Assembly: GCA_026984045.1 (NCBI GenBank)
Contig: JALSSV010000085.1
Coordinates: 1-36,586, forward strand
Source of the DNA: Chromatiales bacterium
Lineage (GTDB): Bacteria; Pseudomonadota; Gammaproteobacteria; UBA6429; Thiohalophilaceae
DNA: 36,586 nt
Direction of reading: 5' to 3'
The stretch's first letter is position 1. Each line of letters begins with the position of its first letter. The position numbers and the translations under genes were made by a program. Below, in pieces: positions 14,128 to 22,147 of the stretch. The notes under the pieces are model-generated. The model saw nothing but the letters and a program-made list of their open reading frames with translations. It had not been told where the DNA came from and made no database searches.

Positions 14128-14817
14128 ATGAAGCAAACTTGGCGACTGCTGATCCTGTTTGGCCTGGCTGCAGGCCAGCTGGCCTGTGCCTTCAAACCCG
14201 TGGGCCAGGACGTCAAGCACGACGAATACGCGGCGACCCGGCCGGTCGTGAAATACATTCCCCCGCGCGAGAACGGGGCCATCTACCAGCCGGGGATGGC
14301 AGTGGGCCTGTTCGACCGGGTCACGGCCCGGCGGATTGGCGACATCGTCACCATCGTGCTCAAGGAGAATACCAACGCCAGCGCCAGCTCCAACACCTCG
14401 GCCAGCAAGGATCAGAAGGTGGAGATGCCAGGCCCGACCCTGGCCGGCCAGAAGGTGGAGAAGGACGGCGTCGAAGTGCTCGAAAACAACGTGGACGCCG
14501 GCCGCGAATTCAACGGCCAGGGTACCTCGGCCCAGAGCAGCACCTTCAGTGGTCACATCACCGTCACCGTTTCCGAAGTGCTGGCCAACGGCAACCTGGT
14601 GGTGCGTGGCCAGAAACTGATGCTGTTCAACCAGTCGCAGGAATACATTCGCCTCACCGGCATCATCCGGCCGGTGGACATCCGGCCCGACAACACTGTC
14701 GACTCTTACCGCGTGGCCGACGTAAAACTGGCCTACAGTGGCGACGGCGTGTTGAGCAATGCCAATGCCATGGGCCCGCTGGCCCGCTTCTTCCAGAGCA
14801 ACGTCTGGCCCTACTGA
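14128..14817 (+). CDS. flgH: Flagellar L-ring lipoprotein FlgH
   Basis: This 229-residue outer-membrane lipoprotein forms the L ring. The signal sequence (MKQTWRLLILFGLAAGQLAC) ends at Cys20, but the -3 position is Gln rather than the usual Leu (Q-L-A-C), an atypical lipobox. The mature part has the family blocks 'GAIYQPGMAVGLFDRVTARRIGDIVTIVLKENTNASASSNTSASKD', 'GQGTSAQSSTFSGHITVTVSEVLANGNLVVRGQKLMLFNQSQEYIRLTGIIRPVDIRPDNTVDSYRVADVKLAYSGDGVL' and 'GPLARFFQSNVWPY' at the C-terminus, all typical of FlgH. Identity is certain; whether it is lipidated efficiently is not. Confidence 0.95.
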   Translation: MKQTWRLLILFGLAAGQLACAFKPVGQDVKHDEYAATRPVVKYIPPRENGAIYQPGMAVGLFDRVTARRIGDIVTIVLKENTNASASSNTSASKDQKVEMPGPTLAGQKVEKDGVEVLENNVDAGREFNGQGTSAQSSTFSGHITVTVSEVLANGNLVVRGQKLMLFNQSQEYIRLTGIIRPVDIRPDNTVDSYRVADVKLAYSGDGVLSNANAMGPLARFFQSNVWPY

Positions 14818-14835
14818 GGGCAGGAGGCTTCCGTC

Positions 14836-15954
14836 ATGCTGAGAACCCGTGAATTCCTCTTCGTCCTTGTCGCCGGCCTGGTCCTGCTGCTCAGTCTGCA
14901 CAGCAACCCGGCGCGCGCGGACAGAATCAAGGACGTGGCCAAGGTTGCCGGCGTGCGCAGCAACCAGCTCTACGGCTTCGGCCTGGTGGTGGGCCTGGAC
15001 GGCACCGGTGACAAGTCCAACGGCGCCGCCGAAGAGACCTTGCGCAACATGCTTACCCGGCTCGGCATCGTCCTCCCGCCCAACCAGCGGATCAAGGTGG
15101 ACAACGTGGCGGTGGTGGCCATCAGCGCCACCCTGCCGCCCTTCGCCAAGCCCGGCAAGACCATCGACGTCACCGTCTCCTCCTTCGGCAAGGCCAAGAG
15201 CCTGCGCGGCGGTACCCTGCTCATGACCCCCCTGCGCGGCGCCGACGACCAGGTTTACGCCGTGGCCCAGGGCAACGTCATCGTCAGTGGCTTCGGCGCC
15301 GAAGGACGTGATGGCTCCAAGATCACCGTGAACGTTCCCACCGTGGGCCGCATCCCCAATGGTGCCACGGTCGAGCGCGTGGTACGCACCCCCTTCGGTC
15401 AGGACAAGGACATCACCCTCAACCTCAACCAGCCCGACTTCACCACCGCCAACCGCATGGTTAAGGCCATCAACAAGGCCATCGGCCCCGGCACGGCCTA
15501 CGCCGTGGATGCCGGCGCCGTGCGTGTCAACGCCCCCCAGGACGCCGCCCAGCGCGTGGCCTTCATCTCCCTGCTGGAAAATCTCACCATGACCCCGGCC
15601 GAAGCCACCGCCCGGGTGGTGATCAACTCCCGCACCGGCACCGTGGTGATCGGCAGGCACGTGGTGGTGCTGCCCGCCGCCGTCTCTCACGGCAGTCTCA
15701 CCGTCACCATCACCGAATCGCAGGACGTCAATCAGCCGGCCCCCTTGGGGCAGGGCCAGACCGTGGTCGTCCCCCGGTCCGACATCAACATCGGTCAGGA
15801 AGACAATCCCATGTTCCTGTTCAAACCCGGCGTCTCGCTGGACGAGATCGTCCGTGCCGTCAACGAAGTCGGCGCCGCCCCCGGCGATCTCGTCGCCATT
15901 CTGGAAGCCCTCAAGGAAGCCGGTGCCCTGCGGGCCGAACTCATCGTCATCTGA
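14836..15954 (+). CDS. flgI: Flagellar P-ring protein FlgI
   Basis: This 372-residue periplasmic protein forms the P ring around the rod in the peptidoglycan layer. A Sec signal peptide ([21 protein letters not shown]) is cleaved before [31 protein letters not shown], the canonical mature start. Other conserved stretches are '[29 protein letters not shown]' and the C-terminal '[41 protein letters not shown]'. AGGAGG precedes the ATG. It is the last flagellar gene here: a terminator follows and flgJ, flgK and flgL, which usually come next, are absent. Confidence 0.96.
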   Translation: MLRTREFLFVLVAGLVLLLSLHSNPARADRIKDVAKVAGVRSNQLYGFGLVVGLDGTGDKSNGAAEETLRNMLTRLGIVLPPNQRIKVDNVAVVAISATLPPFAKPGKTIDVTVSSFGKAKSLRGGTLLMTPLRGADDQVYAVAQGNVIVSGFGAEGRDGSKITVNVPTVGRIPNGATVERVVRTPFGQDKDITLNLNQPDFTTANRMVKAINKAIGPGTAYAVDAGAVRVNAPQDAAQRVAFISLLENLTMTPAEATARVVINSRTGTVVIGRHVVVLPAAVSHGSLTVTITESQDVNQPAPLGQGQTVVVPRSDINIGQEDNPMFLFKPGVSLDEIVRAVNEVGAAPGDLVAILEALKEAGALRAELIVI

Positions 15955-15966
15955 GTCTCCCTCGAG

Positions 15967-15991
15967 AGGGGGCGGCCAGCCCCTTTCTTCT
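15967..15991 (+). terminator. Intrinsic terminator of the flg operon
   Basis: GGGGC (15969-15973), loop GGCCA and GCCCC (15979-15983) form the core stem, extendable by a G-T and an A-T pair. TTTCTTCT follows. It lies 12 nt after the flgI stop, so the flg operon truly ends at flgI. Confidence 0.75.
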
Positions 15992-16206
15992 GTCGTGTTG
16001 CCCGTAGGCCGGATCCGCTGCGCTCGAGCCAGCCGACACCCGCTCCACACCAATGTCGTTTGTGTCAGCTCAATTTTGCGACGTTCAAGAACTTGGACTC
16101 GGTAGCCATCGTTTGGCCCGGCTGTAGGTTGGAAGCCTGCAACCGGGCTGGCACGTACGCGGTTCTGGTGCCGGTTGATTCAAGAAGTGCCGTATGGTTA
16201 GGTACT
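15992..16206. other. Gene-free interval with REP-like remnants
   Basis: No credible gene lies between flgI and the hydrolase. The stretch holds a REP-like fragment (GTAGGCCGGATCCGCTGCGC at about 16005-16024). A second imperfect hairpin follows (GCCCGG...CCGGGC, about 16117-16149), with an inner TGTA/TGCA pairing. Base composition becomes clearly more AT-rich from about 16180. I read it as the junction between the flagellar operon and an inserted or replaced segment. Confidence 0.45.
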
Positions 16207-16226
16207 TTGGTATGGTAGCATACCAA
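16207..16226. promoter_or_regulatory. Operator-like inverted repeat upstream of the choloylglycine-hydrolase-family gene
   Basis: TTGGTATG (16207-16214), GTAG and CATACCAA (16219-16226) form a perfect 8-bp dyad with 4-nt spacer, 39 nt before the ATG. Its AT-rich arms and placement in the promoter region fit a dimeric repressor site (GntR- or TetR-type) better than a terminator. The regulator is not identified and no regulator gene is adjacent. Confidence 0.45.
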
Positions 16227-16264
16227 TACAGAAATATAGGCGGGCGGTTCTCAACGGGAGAGAC

Positions 16265-17365
16265 ATGAAAATGATTGGCGAAATACGGTTGACGGCGTTC
16301 GTGGCGAGCGTGCTGTTCCTTTTGGTGTTCCAGACGCCGGTGCTCGCTTGTACAGGTATTCGTCTTGTTGCTGAAGACGGTACGGTGGTTCACGCCCGAA
16401 CACTCGAGTTTGCCGTCGATTTGAAATCGAATGTGATCATGGTTCCGCGGGGGTACAAACGGGTTGGGACAACTCCTGATGGTCGAAAGGGGCTCGTGTG
16501 GCGTACGAAATACGCCAGCCTGGGAGCAAATGGTGTCGATTTGCCATACATTTTCGACGGCTTGAACGAAAAAGGGCTGGCGGTTGGTACGTTTTATTTT
16601 CCTGACACTGTCGGATATATGCCTTACAAGGCCGCAGATGCCAGAAGAACGATCGCGCCCTGGGAAGTCGGTTCCTGGATTCTGGAAAATTTTGCAACCG
16701 TAGAAGAAGTGAAGGCCGGTGTCGATTCTGTCGTTGTCCCTGCGGTTGTGTTGAAGGCATGGGGCTTTGCGCCGCCGGTGCATTATGTCGTGCATGATGC
16801 TTCCGGAAACAGTATCGTGCTGGAATATGTCGATGGAAAGCTGAATGTGCATGACAATCCGCTTGGGGTCATGAGCAATTCGCCGGAGTTCGACTGGCAC
16901 ATGACCAATCTTCGAAACTATATAAACATCTTGCACACCAGTGTGCGGCCGTTGCGGTTGGGCAAGGTGACATTGAAGCCTCTTGGGCAAGGCTCCGGAA
17001 TGCTGGGTTTGCCTGGAGATTTTACGCCGCCGTCGCGTTTCGTTCGGGCGGTGGCATTCAGTCAGTCATTGTTGCCATCAAAGACGGGGGAAGATGCTGT
17101 TCTTCAGGCGTTTCATGTTCTAAACAACTTCGACATCCCCAAGGGGGCGGCCAGAGAAGAGAAGAAGGACGAGCACGGAAACATCCTGGCAGATTACACA
17201 ACGTGGACAAGTGCCAATGATCTGAAAAGGAAAAGATTCTATTTTCGCACGTATGACAATAGTCGGATCCGTATGGTTGACCTGATGAAAATGAATATGC
17301 AGGCAAAAGAGATTGTCAGGATTCCGATGAGGGGAAAAGAGGTCATCGAAGATTTGAGTCCCTGA
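16265..17365 (+). CDS. Exported choloylglycine hydrolase-family (linear amide C-N hydrolase / penicillin V acylase-like) protein
   Basis: This 366-residue Ntn-hydrolase has a signal peptide (residues 1-28, ending PVLA). Cleavage exposes Cys29 as the N-terminal nucleophile, the activation expected for periplasmic members. Conserved residues are R45 in 'HARTLEF' (16 after Cys as in bile salt hydrolases, but E48 replaces the usual Asp), N101 in 'DGLNEKGL', N205 in 'MSNSPEFDWHMTNL' and R258/R261 in 'PSRFVRA'. Family members cleave amide bonds in bile salts, penicillin V and, in some Gram-negative cases, N-acyl-homoserine lactones; the substrate here is open. GGGAGAG precedes the ATG; an in-frame ATG lies two codons later. 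The gene is clearly poorer in G+C than its surroundings (17221-17280 is about 38 percent), suggesting acquisition by transfer. An operator-like dyad lies upstream. Confidence 0.86.
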   Translation: MKMIGEIRLTAFVASVLFLLVFQTPVLACTGIRLVAEDGTVVHARTLEFAVDLKSNVIMVPRGYKRVGTTPDGRKGLVWRTKYASLGANGVDLPYIFDGLNEKGLAVGTFYFPDTVGYMPYKAADARRTIAPWEVGSWILENFATVEEVKAGVDSVVVPAVVLKAWGFAPPVHYVVHDASGNSIVLEYVDGKLNVHDNPLGVMSNSPEFDWHMTNLRNYINILHTSVRPLRLGKVTLKPLGQGSGMLGLPGDFTPPSRFVRAVAFSQSLLPSKTGEDAVLQAFHVLNNFDIPKGAAREEKKDEHGNILADYTTWTSANDLKRKRFYFRTYDNSRIRMVDLMKMNMQAKEIVRIPMRGKEVIEDLSP

Positions 17366-17504
17366 AAGGCCATTGACAACCGGGGCTGAGGCAGTCTGAC
17401 CAGCGGGTTGAGTGGTCAAAAAATCCTTGTATCTGACCGTATGTTGCTGCCCCATTTTGTTTTCTGTTAGATGTGATGGCAGCTTTTGTCGAAGAATAAG
17501 ACTG

Positions 17505-17903
17505 ATGAGCAAAATCAAGGAAACAAGCACCAGAATCCTGGTCGTGGTGGAAAGCCTCGGGTTGTTGATCATCGCCCTGGCCACGGTCATCGCAATCGGT
17601 TTCGAGGTGATGGTGATGGTCGAGGCCATGAAGGTGACCCTGGCTGATATTCTGTTGCTTTTCATCTATCTTGAAGTGTTGACCATGGTGGGGATATATC
17701 TCAAGACCGGACAATTGCCGGTCCGCGTGCCACTTTATATCGCCATCGTGGCCATAGCGCGATACGTGATTCTCGACATGAAGAATCTGGACACGTTTCG
17801 GGTGCTTGGGCTGGTGGGGGCGATACTCGTCGTGTCCTTGGCCGTACTGGTGATACGGTACGGTCACAACCGGTTCCCATATGACGACAAGGAAGATCAT
17901 TGA
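17505..17903 (+). CDS. PsiE-family inner-membrane protein
   Basis: This 132-residue protein has about four membrane segments: 'ILVVVESLGLLIIALATVIAIGFEVMVMV', 'ILLLFIYLEVLTMVGIYL', 'VPLYIAIVAIARYVIL' and 'VLGLVGAILVVSLAVLVIRY'. The central 'FIYLEVLTMVGIYLKTGQLPVRVPLYIAIVAIARYVILDMKNLD' is the PsiE-family signature. E. coli PsiE is named for induction by phosphate starvation, but its function is unknown. No convincing PhoB box is seen upstream. It follows the hydrolase by 139 nt in the same AT-richer segment. The ATG at 17505 lacks a strong Shine-Dalgarno; an upstream in-frame ATG at 17412 would add a poorly conserved N-terminus. Confidence 0.8.
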   Translation: MSKIKETSTRILVVVESLGLLIIALATVIAIGFEVMVMVEAMKVTLADILLLFIYLEVLTMVGIYLKTGQLPVRVPLYIAIVAIARYVILDMKNLDTFRVLGLVGAILVVSLAVLVIRYGHNRFPYDDKEDH

Positions 17904-18022
17904 CCGTCGGCGAGAAGACCGTGCCTGCATCAGGCGCATTGGCAGGCGGCGGGATAACCGCAAGGGGCCGGCGTCGCGTCTGAAACGCCGTCGAAGAAGG
18001 GAGCGGATACCCCGCGTTTTGC

Positions 18023-19429
18023 CTACAACACTTCCGACGAGAAATCCGCCAGTCTCGAGCGCTCTCCCCGCACCAGCGTCACGTGGCCGCTGTGGGCCCA
18101 TTGACGGAAGCGATCCACCACGTAGGTCAGGCCGGAGGTGGTTTCGGTGAGGTAGGGGGTGTCGATCTGGGCGATGTTGCCCAGGCAGACGATCTTGGTG
18201 CCGGGGCCGGCGCGGGTGATCAGGGTCTTGAGCTGTTTGGATGTGAGGTTCTGGGCTTCGTCGATGATCACGTAGCGGTTTAGGAAGGTGCGGCCGCGCA
18301 TGAAGTTGACGGAGCGGACCTTGATGCGCTTGGCGATCAGTTCGTTGGTGGCGGCACGGCCCCATTCGCCGCCCTCGCTGTGGGTGAGCACTTCCAGGTT
18401 GTCCATCAGGGCGCCCATCCAGGGGGTCATCTTCTCTTCCTCGGTGCCGGGCAGAAAGCCGATGTCCTCGCCCACGGGGACGGTAACACGGGTCATGACG
18501 ATTTCGCTGTAGCGGTTGTCTTCCAGGGTCTGTTGCAGACCGGCGGCGAGCGTGAGCAGGGTCTTGCCGGTGCCGGCCATGCCCAGCAGGGTGACGAAGT
18601 CGATCTCCGGATCCATGAGCAGGTTGAGGGCGAAGTTCTGCTCGCGGTTGCGGGCGGTGATGCCCCAGACCGCATTGGCCGGTGAACGGTAGTCGCGCAC
18701 CGTTTCGATGATCGCGGTCTCGTTGTCGAAACCGCGCACCACCGCCTCGAAGCTGCCATCGGCGCTGTAGAGGAATTCCCCGGGCACCCAGCGGGTGGTG
18801 TCCGGCCCTTGCAGACGGTAGAAGGTGCGCCCTTCCTCGAGCCAGGAATCCATGTCGCGGGCGTGGCGATCCCAGAAATCCGGCGGGAGTTCGTAAGTGC
18901 CGCGATACAGCAGCTCCACGTCTTCCAGCACCTTGTCGTTGTGATAGTCCTCGGCGGGGATGCCGACCACGGCGGCCTTGATACGCAGGTTGATGTCCTT
19001 GGTGACCAGGGTCACGTCCCGCTCGGGCATGCGTTCGCGCAGGGCCAGGGCGGTGCCGAGGATGTTGTTGTCGGGCAGGTTGCCCGGCAGGTGCTCCGGC
19101 AGGGCGCCGGGGTAGGCCACGGTCTGGAAGAACAGGCGGCCGCCGGCATTGGGGGGCGGTTCGTCGGTCTCTTCCAGCACTTCGTGCAGGTGGCGGTCGA
19201 GGGGCAGGCCCTGTTCGATGTCGGCATGACTGGCGCCCTGCATCAGTTCATCCATGAAGCGGCTGGCCTGCCGGGCGTTGCGGGCCACTTCCGAATGGCC
19301 CTTCTTGTTGTTGTCCAGCTCTTCCAGGACCATCATGGGGATGAACAGGTCGTGTTCCTGGAAGCGGAACAGGGCGGTGGGATCGTGCATCAGCACGTTG
19401 GAGTCGAGCACGAACAGGCGCTTGCTCAT
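18023..19429 (-). CDS. PIN-PhoH fusion protein (PhoH2-type ribonuclease/ATPase)
   Basis: This 468-residue protein has an N-terminal PIN nuclease domain (about 1-160) with acidic residues D9, E36/E37, D120 and D145 in 'FVLDSNVLMHD', 'LEELD', 'LPDNNIL' and 'VTKDINLR'. The C-terminal PhoH ATPase (about 250-460) has Walker A GMAGTGKT (283-290) and Walker B VIIDEAQN (387-394). PhoH2-type proteins of this layout are ATP-dependent RNA-unwinding ribonucleases in studied bacteria. The start is fixed by an ATGA overlap with the peroxiredoxin gene just upstream, so both are co-translated. It converges with psiE. Domain identity is sure; cellular role here is inferred from the family. Confidence 0.93.
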   Translation of the reverse strand: MSKRLFVLDSNVLMHDPTALFRFQEHDLFIPMMVLEELDNNKKGHSEVARNARQASRFMDELMQGASHADIEQGLPLDRHLHEVLEETDEPPPNAGGRLFFQTVAYPGALPEHLPGNLPDNNILGTALALRERMPERDVTLVTKDINLRIKAAVVGIPAEDYHNDKVLEDVELLYRGTYELPPDFWDRHARDMDSWLEEGRTFYRLQGPDTTRWVPGEFLYSADGSFEAVVRGFDNETAIIETVRDYRSPANAVWGITARNREQNFALNLLMDPEIDFVTLLGMAGTGKTLLTLAAGLQQTLEDNRYSEIVMTRVTVPVGEDIGFLPGTEEEKMTPWMGALMDNLEVLTHSEGGEWGRAATNELIAKRIKVRSVNFMRGRTFLNRYVIIDEAQNLTSKQLKTLITRAGPGTKIVCLGNIAQIDTPYLTETTSGLTYVVDRFRQWAHSGHVTLVRGERSRLADFSSEVL

Positions 19430-19926
19430 CCCTTGGCTTTCTCCTTCGCCCGTTTCTCCCGGTTCAGGGCCTTGACCGCCTCGAGCACCTCGTCCACATG
19501 GCCGTCCACCTTCACCTTGCGCCATTCGCGGACCAGGCGGCCGTCTTCGTCGATCAGGAAGGTGCTGCGCTCGATGCCCCGTACCTGCTTGCCGTACATG
19601 TTCTTGAGTCTGATCACGTCGAACAGCTTGCAGACTTCCTCGTCGGCGTCGGAGAGCAGGTCGAACCTGAAGCCCTGTTTGGCCTTGAAGTTCTCATGGG
19701 CCTTGAGGCTGTCGCGGGAGAGGCCGAGCACCACCGTGTTCTGGCGCTTGAACTTCGCCAGGTTGGCGTTGAAGTCCTGCCCTTCGCGGGTGCAGCCGGG
19801 GGTGCTGTCCTTGGGATAGAAGTAGAGCACCACGTTCTTGCCGCGCAGATCCTTGAGGGCGATGGTCTTGTCGCCGGTGGCGGGCAGTTTGAAATTGGGC
19901 ACCTTCTTGCCGATTTCCACACTCAT
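19426..19926 (-). CDS. bcp: Bcp/PrxQ-type peroxiredoxin, 1-Cys form
   Basis: This 166-residue thiol peroxidase begins 'MSVEIGKKVPNFKLPATGDKTIALKDLRGKNVVLYFYPKDSTPGCTREGQDF'. The peroxidatic Cys45 lies in the conserved TPGCT motif. The resolving Cys usually five residues later (position 50) is Gln, so the C-x4-C pair of typical Bcp is missing. Cys99 ('EEVCKLF') is the only other cysteine. It should reduce peroxides using an outside thiol or Cys99 as resolver. The ATG at 19926 is chosen by homology to the Bcp start. It is coupled to the PIN-PhoH gene by ATGA and lies 46 nt after galT. Confidence 0.9.
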   Translation of the reverse strand: MSVEIGKKVPNFKLPATGDKTIALKDLRGKNVVLYFYPKDSTPGCTREGQDFNANLAKFKRQNTVVLGLSRDSLKAHENFKAKQGFRFDLLSDADEEVCKLFDVIRLKNMYGKQVRGIERSTFLIDEDGRLVREWRKVKVDGHVDEVLEAVKALNREKRAKEKAKG

Positions 19927-19972
19927 CACGGGTTCTCCTGCATGGGACGTCGGGAGGGCAGTGTACCGCAGA

Positions 19973-21067
19973 TCAGAGATCGTCCGGCAGTTCCGCGTTG
20001 CGCAACTGTTCGGCCGCTTCTTCCGGGCTGATGGTGTTGACGAACAGCCCCGATCCCAGCTCGAACCCGGTGGGGATGGAGGTGCGGGGACAGATCTCCA
20101 GGTGCCAGTGGTAGCTCTGGTGGCAGTCCTCGAAGTCCTTGCCCCGGGGCCGGGAGTGGAGGAAATAGTTGTACTGGGCGCCGCCAATCACCGCGTCCAG
20201 CCGGGCCATGGTGCGCTTCATCACCCGGGCCAGATCGGCCAGGTCTTCTTGGCTGGCGTCCAGGTAGTCGCTCTGGTGATGGAGGGGCAGGATGTGCACC
20301 TCCCACTCGTAGCGGCTGGCGAAAGGCTTGATGGCAATGAAGCGCTCGCCGCGCTCCACCACGTACTGACCCACGTTGATGCGCCGCACCACTTCGCCGG
20401 AATTGCGATCATAGATGGTGGTCTCGAAGGTCAGGGCCTCGTCGATCAGGGTGCAGAAGATGCAGTGGTGGTGTTTCTCGTAATGGTTGCGGCTGTTGGT
20501 GACCTCGTCCTGCAGGTTCTGGGGCACCACGGGCAGGGCGATGATCTGGCTGTGGGTGTGGGCCATGCTGGCGCCGGCGGCGGGGCCGAAGTTCTTGAAC
20601 ACCAGTACGTAGCGCAGCCGTTCGTCGCTGGCGTAGAGCTGGCCCATGCGCAGCTGGTAGACCCCGAACAGCAATTGCAGGTGATCTTCCGACATCTCGT
20701 GGACGGCGATGCCGTGCTGGTAGTGGTCGATGATCACCTCGTGGCGGCCGTAGCCCTCGATGGCCTGCTGCAGGCCGAACACCAGGTTCGACTGGCTGCG
20801 GTCGTCGCCCAGCACCGGGTACAGGTTCTCGACGATGCGGATGGCCCATTCGTCCGACTCGGGCCGGCGCAGGATCTCCGGCGGCGTCTTGTCCTCGTTG
20901 CCACGGCAGAAGGGGCAGGTGGGGACGTGCTTGCGGGTGTCGCGCGGCGCCGGCTCCTCGCTCTGGCGGGGGCGCATGCTGCGGGCCGTGGCGATCAGCA
21001 CCGATTCGGTGGGAACGATGGGATTGATGCGGATTTCCCGCACTCCTTGTCTGGAATTATCGGGCAT
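19973..21067 (-). CDS. galT: Galactose-1-phosphate uridylyltransferase-family (GalT/HIT-superfamily) protein
   Basis: This 364-residue nucleotidyltransferase-fold protein has zinc-ligand-like C51-x2-C54 in 'CPFCRGNE', the catalytic H170-T-H172-S-Q174 (family pattern H-x-H-x-Q with the second His as the nucleotidylated residue), a second cysteine pair C202/C205 and a C-terminal metal-site-like H320-W-H322 motif. GalT exchanges UMP between UDP-glucose and galactose-1-phosphate; relatives act as ADP- or UDP-sugar phosphorylases. No galK, galE or galM is nearby, so the exact sugar is uncertain. The start at 21067 (MPDNSRQG) follows a plausible promoter at 21102-21130. The next gene in the leftward direction is bcp. 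Confidence 0.8.
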   Translation of the reverse strand: MPDNSRQGVREIRINPIVPTESVLIATARSMRPRQSEEPAPRDTRKHVPTCPFCRGNEDKTPPEILRRPESDEWAIRIVENLYPVLGDDRSQSNLVFGLQQAIEGYGRHEVIIDHYQHGIAVHEMSEDHLQLLFGVYQLRMGQLYASDERLRYVLVFKNFGPAAGASMAHTHSQIIALPVVPQNLQDEVTNSRNHYEKHHHCIFCTLIDEALTFETTIYDRNSGEVVRRINVGQYVVERGERFIAIKPFASRYEWEVHILPLHHQSDYLDASQEDLADLARVMKRTMARLDAVIGGAQYNYFLHSRPRGKDFEDCHQSYHWHLEICPRTSIPTGFELGSGLFVNTISPEEAAEQLRNAELPDDL

Positions 21068-21101
21068 GACGGGAGCGACCTCGGTTTTCGAAAATGCAGG
21101 C

Positions 21102-21130
21102 AAGATACCCCGAACCCGCCGGCGTGTGCA
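21102..21130 (-). promoter_or_regulatory. Possible sigma-70 promoter of galT
   Basis: On the minus strand TGCACA (21130-21125), a 17-nt spacer and TATCTT (21107-21102) match four of six bases in each hexamer. A start site near 21095 leaves about 28 nt to the ATG at 21067. Confidence 0.4.
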
Positions 21131-21193
21131 GCAGAGGGTTTTTATGGGGGCCTCAGGGATTTTTGCCGCCGGGCGGCGCGCGGGCCGCAATTC

Positions 21194-21222
21194 TTGTCAG
21201 CGGCCATGGGCCCAAGTACCAT
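21194..21222 (+). promoter_or_regulatory. Sigma-70 promoter of the dapA operon
   Basis: TTGTCA (21194-21199), 17 nt, then TACCAT (21217-21222). The -35 matches 5 of 6 and the -10 4 of 6 bases. The predicted start near 21229 leaves about 17 nt before the dapA ATG with GGAG at 21236-21239. No leader structure resembling a lysine riboswitch fits in this interval. Confidence 0.5.
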
Positions 21223-21245
21223 GCACCTTTTTTGCGGAGAGTGGC

Positions 21246-22127
21246 ATGTTTCAAGGCAGTATGGTGGCCCTGGTCACCCCCATGCATCCCGACGGCTCGG
21301 TGGACGACGCGGCCCTGGCGCGCCTGGTCCAGATGCACGTGGACGCGGGCACCGATGCCATCGTCGCCGTGGGCACCACCGGCGAGTCGGCTACCCTGGA
21401 CGAGGCCGAGCATTGCGAGGTGGTGCGCCGGGTGGTGGAACTGGCCGCCGGGCGCATTCCCGTGATCGCCGGCACGGGTTCCAACTCCACCCGCGAGGCC
21501 ATCGAACTGACCGAATGCGCCCGCCAGGCCGGCGCCGACGCCTGCCTGCTGGTCACCCCCTATTACAACAAGCCCACCCAGGAAGGGTTGTACCGGCACT
21601 TCCGGGCCATCGCCGAGGCGGTGGACATTCCCCAGATCCTCTACAACGTGCCCGGCCGCACGGCTGTGGACATGCTCCCCGAGACGGTCGAGCGCCTGGC
21701 GCCGATTCCCAACATCATCGGCATCAAGGAAGCCACCGGCGATCTGGCGCGGGGCCGGGAGATTCTGCGCCGCTGCGGGCCCGACTTCGAGCTCTACAGC
21801 GGCGACGACGCCACCGCCATGGCCCTGATCCTGGCCGGGGCCCGGGGCGACATCTCCGTGACCGCCAACGTGGTGCCGGGGCCCATGCACGAGATGTGCG
21901 CCGCCGCCCTGGCCGGTGATCGTGATCGGGCTTCGGCCATCAATGATCGGCTGATGATTCTGCATCGCAAGCTGTTCGTGGAGGCCAACCCCATTCCCGT
22001 GAAATGGGCCCTGCACGCCATGGGGCTCATCGAAGCGGGTATCCGCCTGCCGCTCACCGTGCTTTCCGAAGCCTGCCAGCCCGAGGTGCGTGACGCTCTT
22101 GTGCAGGCAGGCGCGCTCGCCGACTGA
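21246..22127 (+). CDS. dapA: 4-hydroxy-tetrahydrodipicolinate synthase DapA
   Basis: This 293-residue TIM-barrel enzyme condenses pyruvate with aspartate semialdehyde at the entry to lysine and diaminopimelate synthesis. The Schiff-base lysine is K161 in '[10 protein letters not shown]'. T44/T45 in 'GTTGES', Y107 in 'YYNKPTQEG', Y133 in 'LYNVPGR' and R138 occupy the same numbers as in E. coli DapA. Length is normal. GGAG six nt before the ATG supports the start. It heads a rightward unit dapA-bamC-yycJ-purC, a conserved gammaproteobacterial order with an inserted MBL gene. Confidence 0.97.
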   Translation: MFQGSMVALVTPMHPDGSVDDAALARLVQMHVDAGTDAIVAVGTTGESATLDEAEHCEVVRRVVELAAGRIPVIAGTGSNSTREAIELTECARQAGADACLLVTPYYNKPTQEGLYRHFRAIAEAVDIPQILYNVPGRTAVDMLPETVERLAPIPNIIGIKEATGDLARGREILRRCGPDFELYSGDDATAMALILAGARGDISVTANVVPGPMHEMCAAALAGDRDRASAINDRLMILHRKLFVEANPIPVKWALHAMGLIEAGIRLPLTVLSEACQPEVRDALVQAGALAD

Positions 22128-22147
22128 ACCACCATCAGGAACCGACC

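Noticed and set aside
10597-16053. Very long open frames on the strand opposite the flg operon (for example 13431-10597 and 16053-14080)
   Set aside because: They lie antisense to certain flagellar genes, have repetitive G/H/V/D-rich composition typical of the complement of G+C-rich coding DNA, and match no family.
17395-17430. TGACCA/TGGTCA stem after the hydrolase as its terminator
   Set aside because: The stem is only 6 bp with a 10-nt loop and is followed by A6, not T, on the coding strand.
17400-17504. PhoB box ahead of the PsiE-family gene
   Set aside because: No pair of CTGTCAT-like 11-bp direct repeats could be found, so phosphate control is not claimed.
21068-21245. Lysine riboswitch upstream of dapA
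   Set aside because: The predicted promoter leaves a leader of about 17 nt, far too short for that aptamer.
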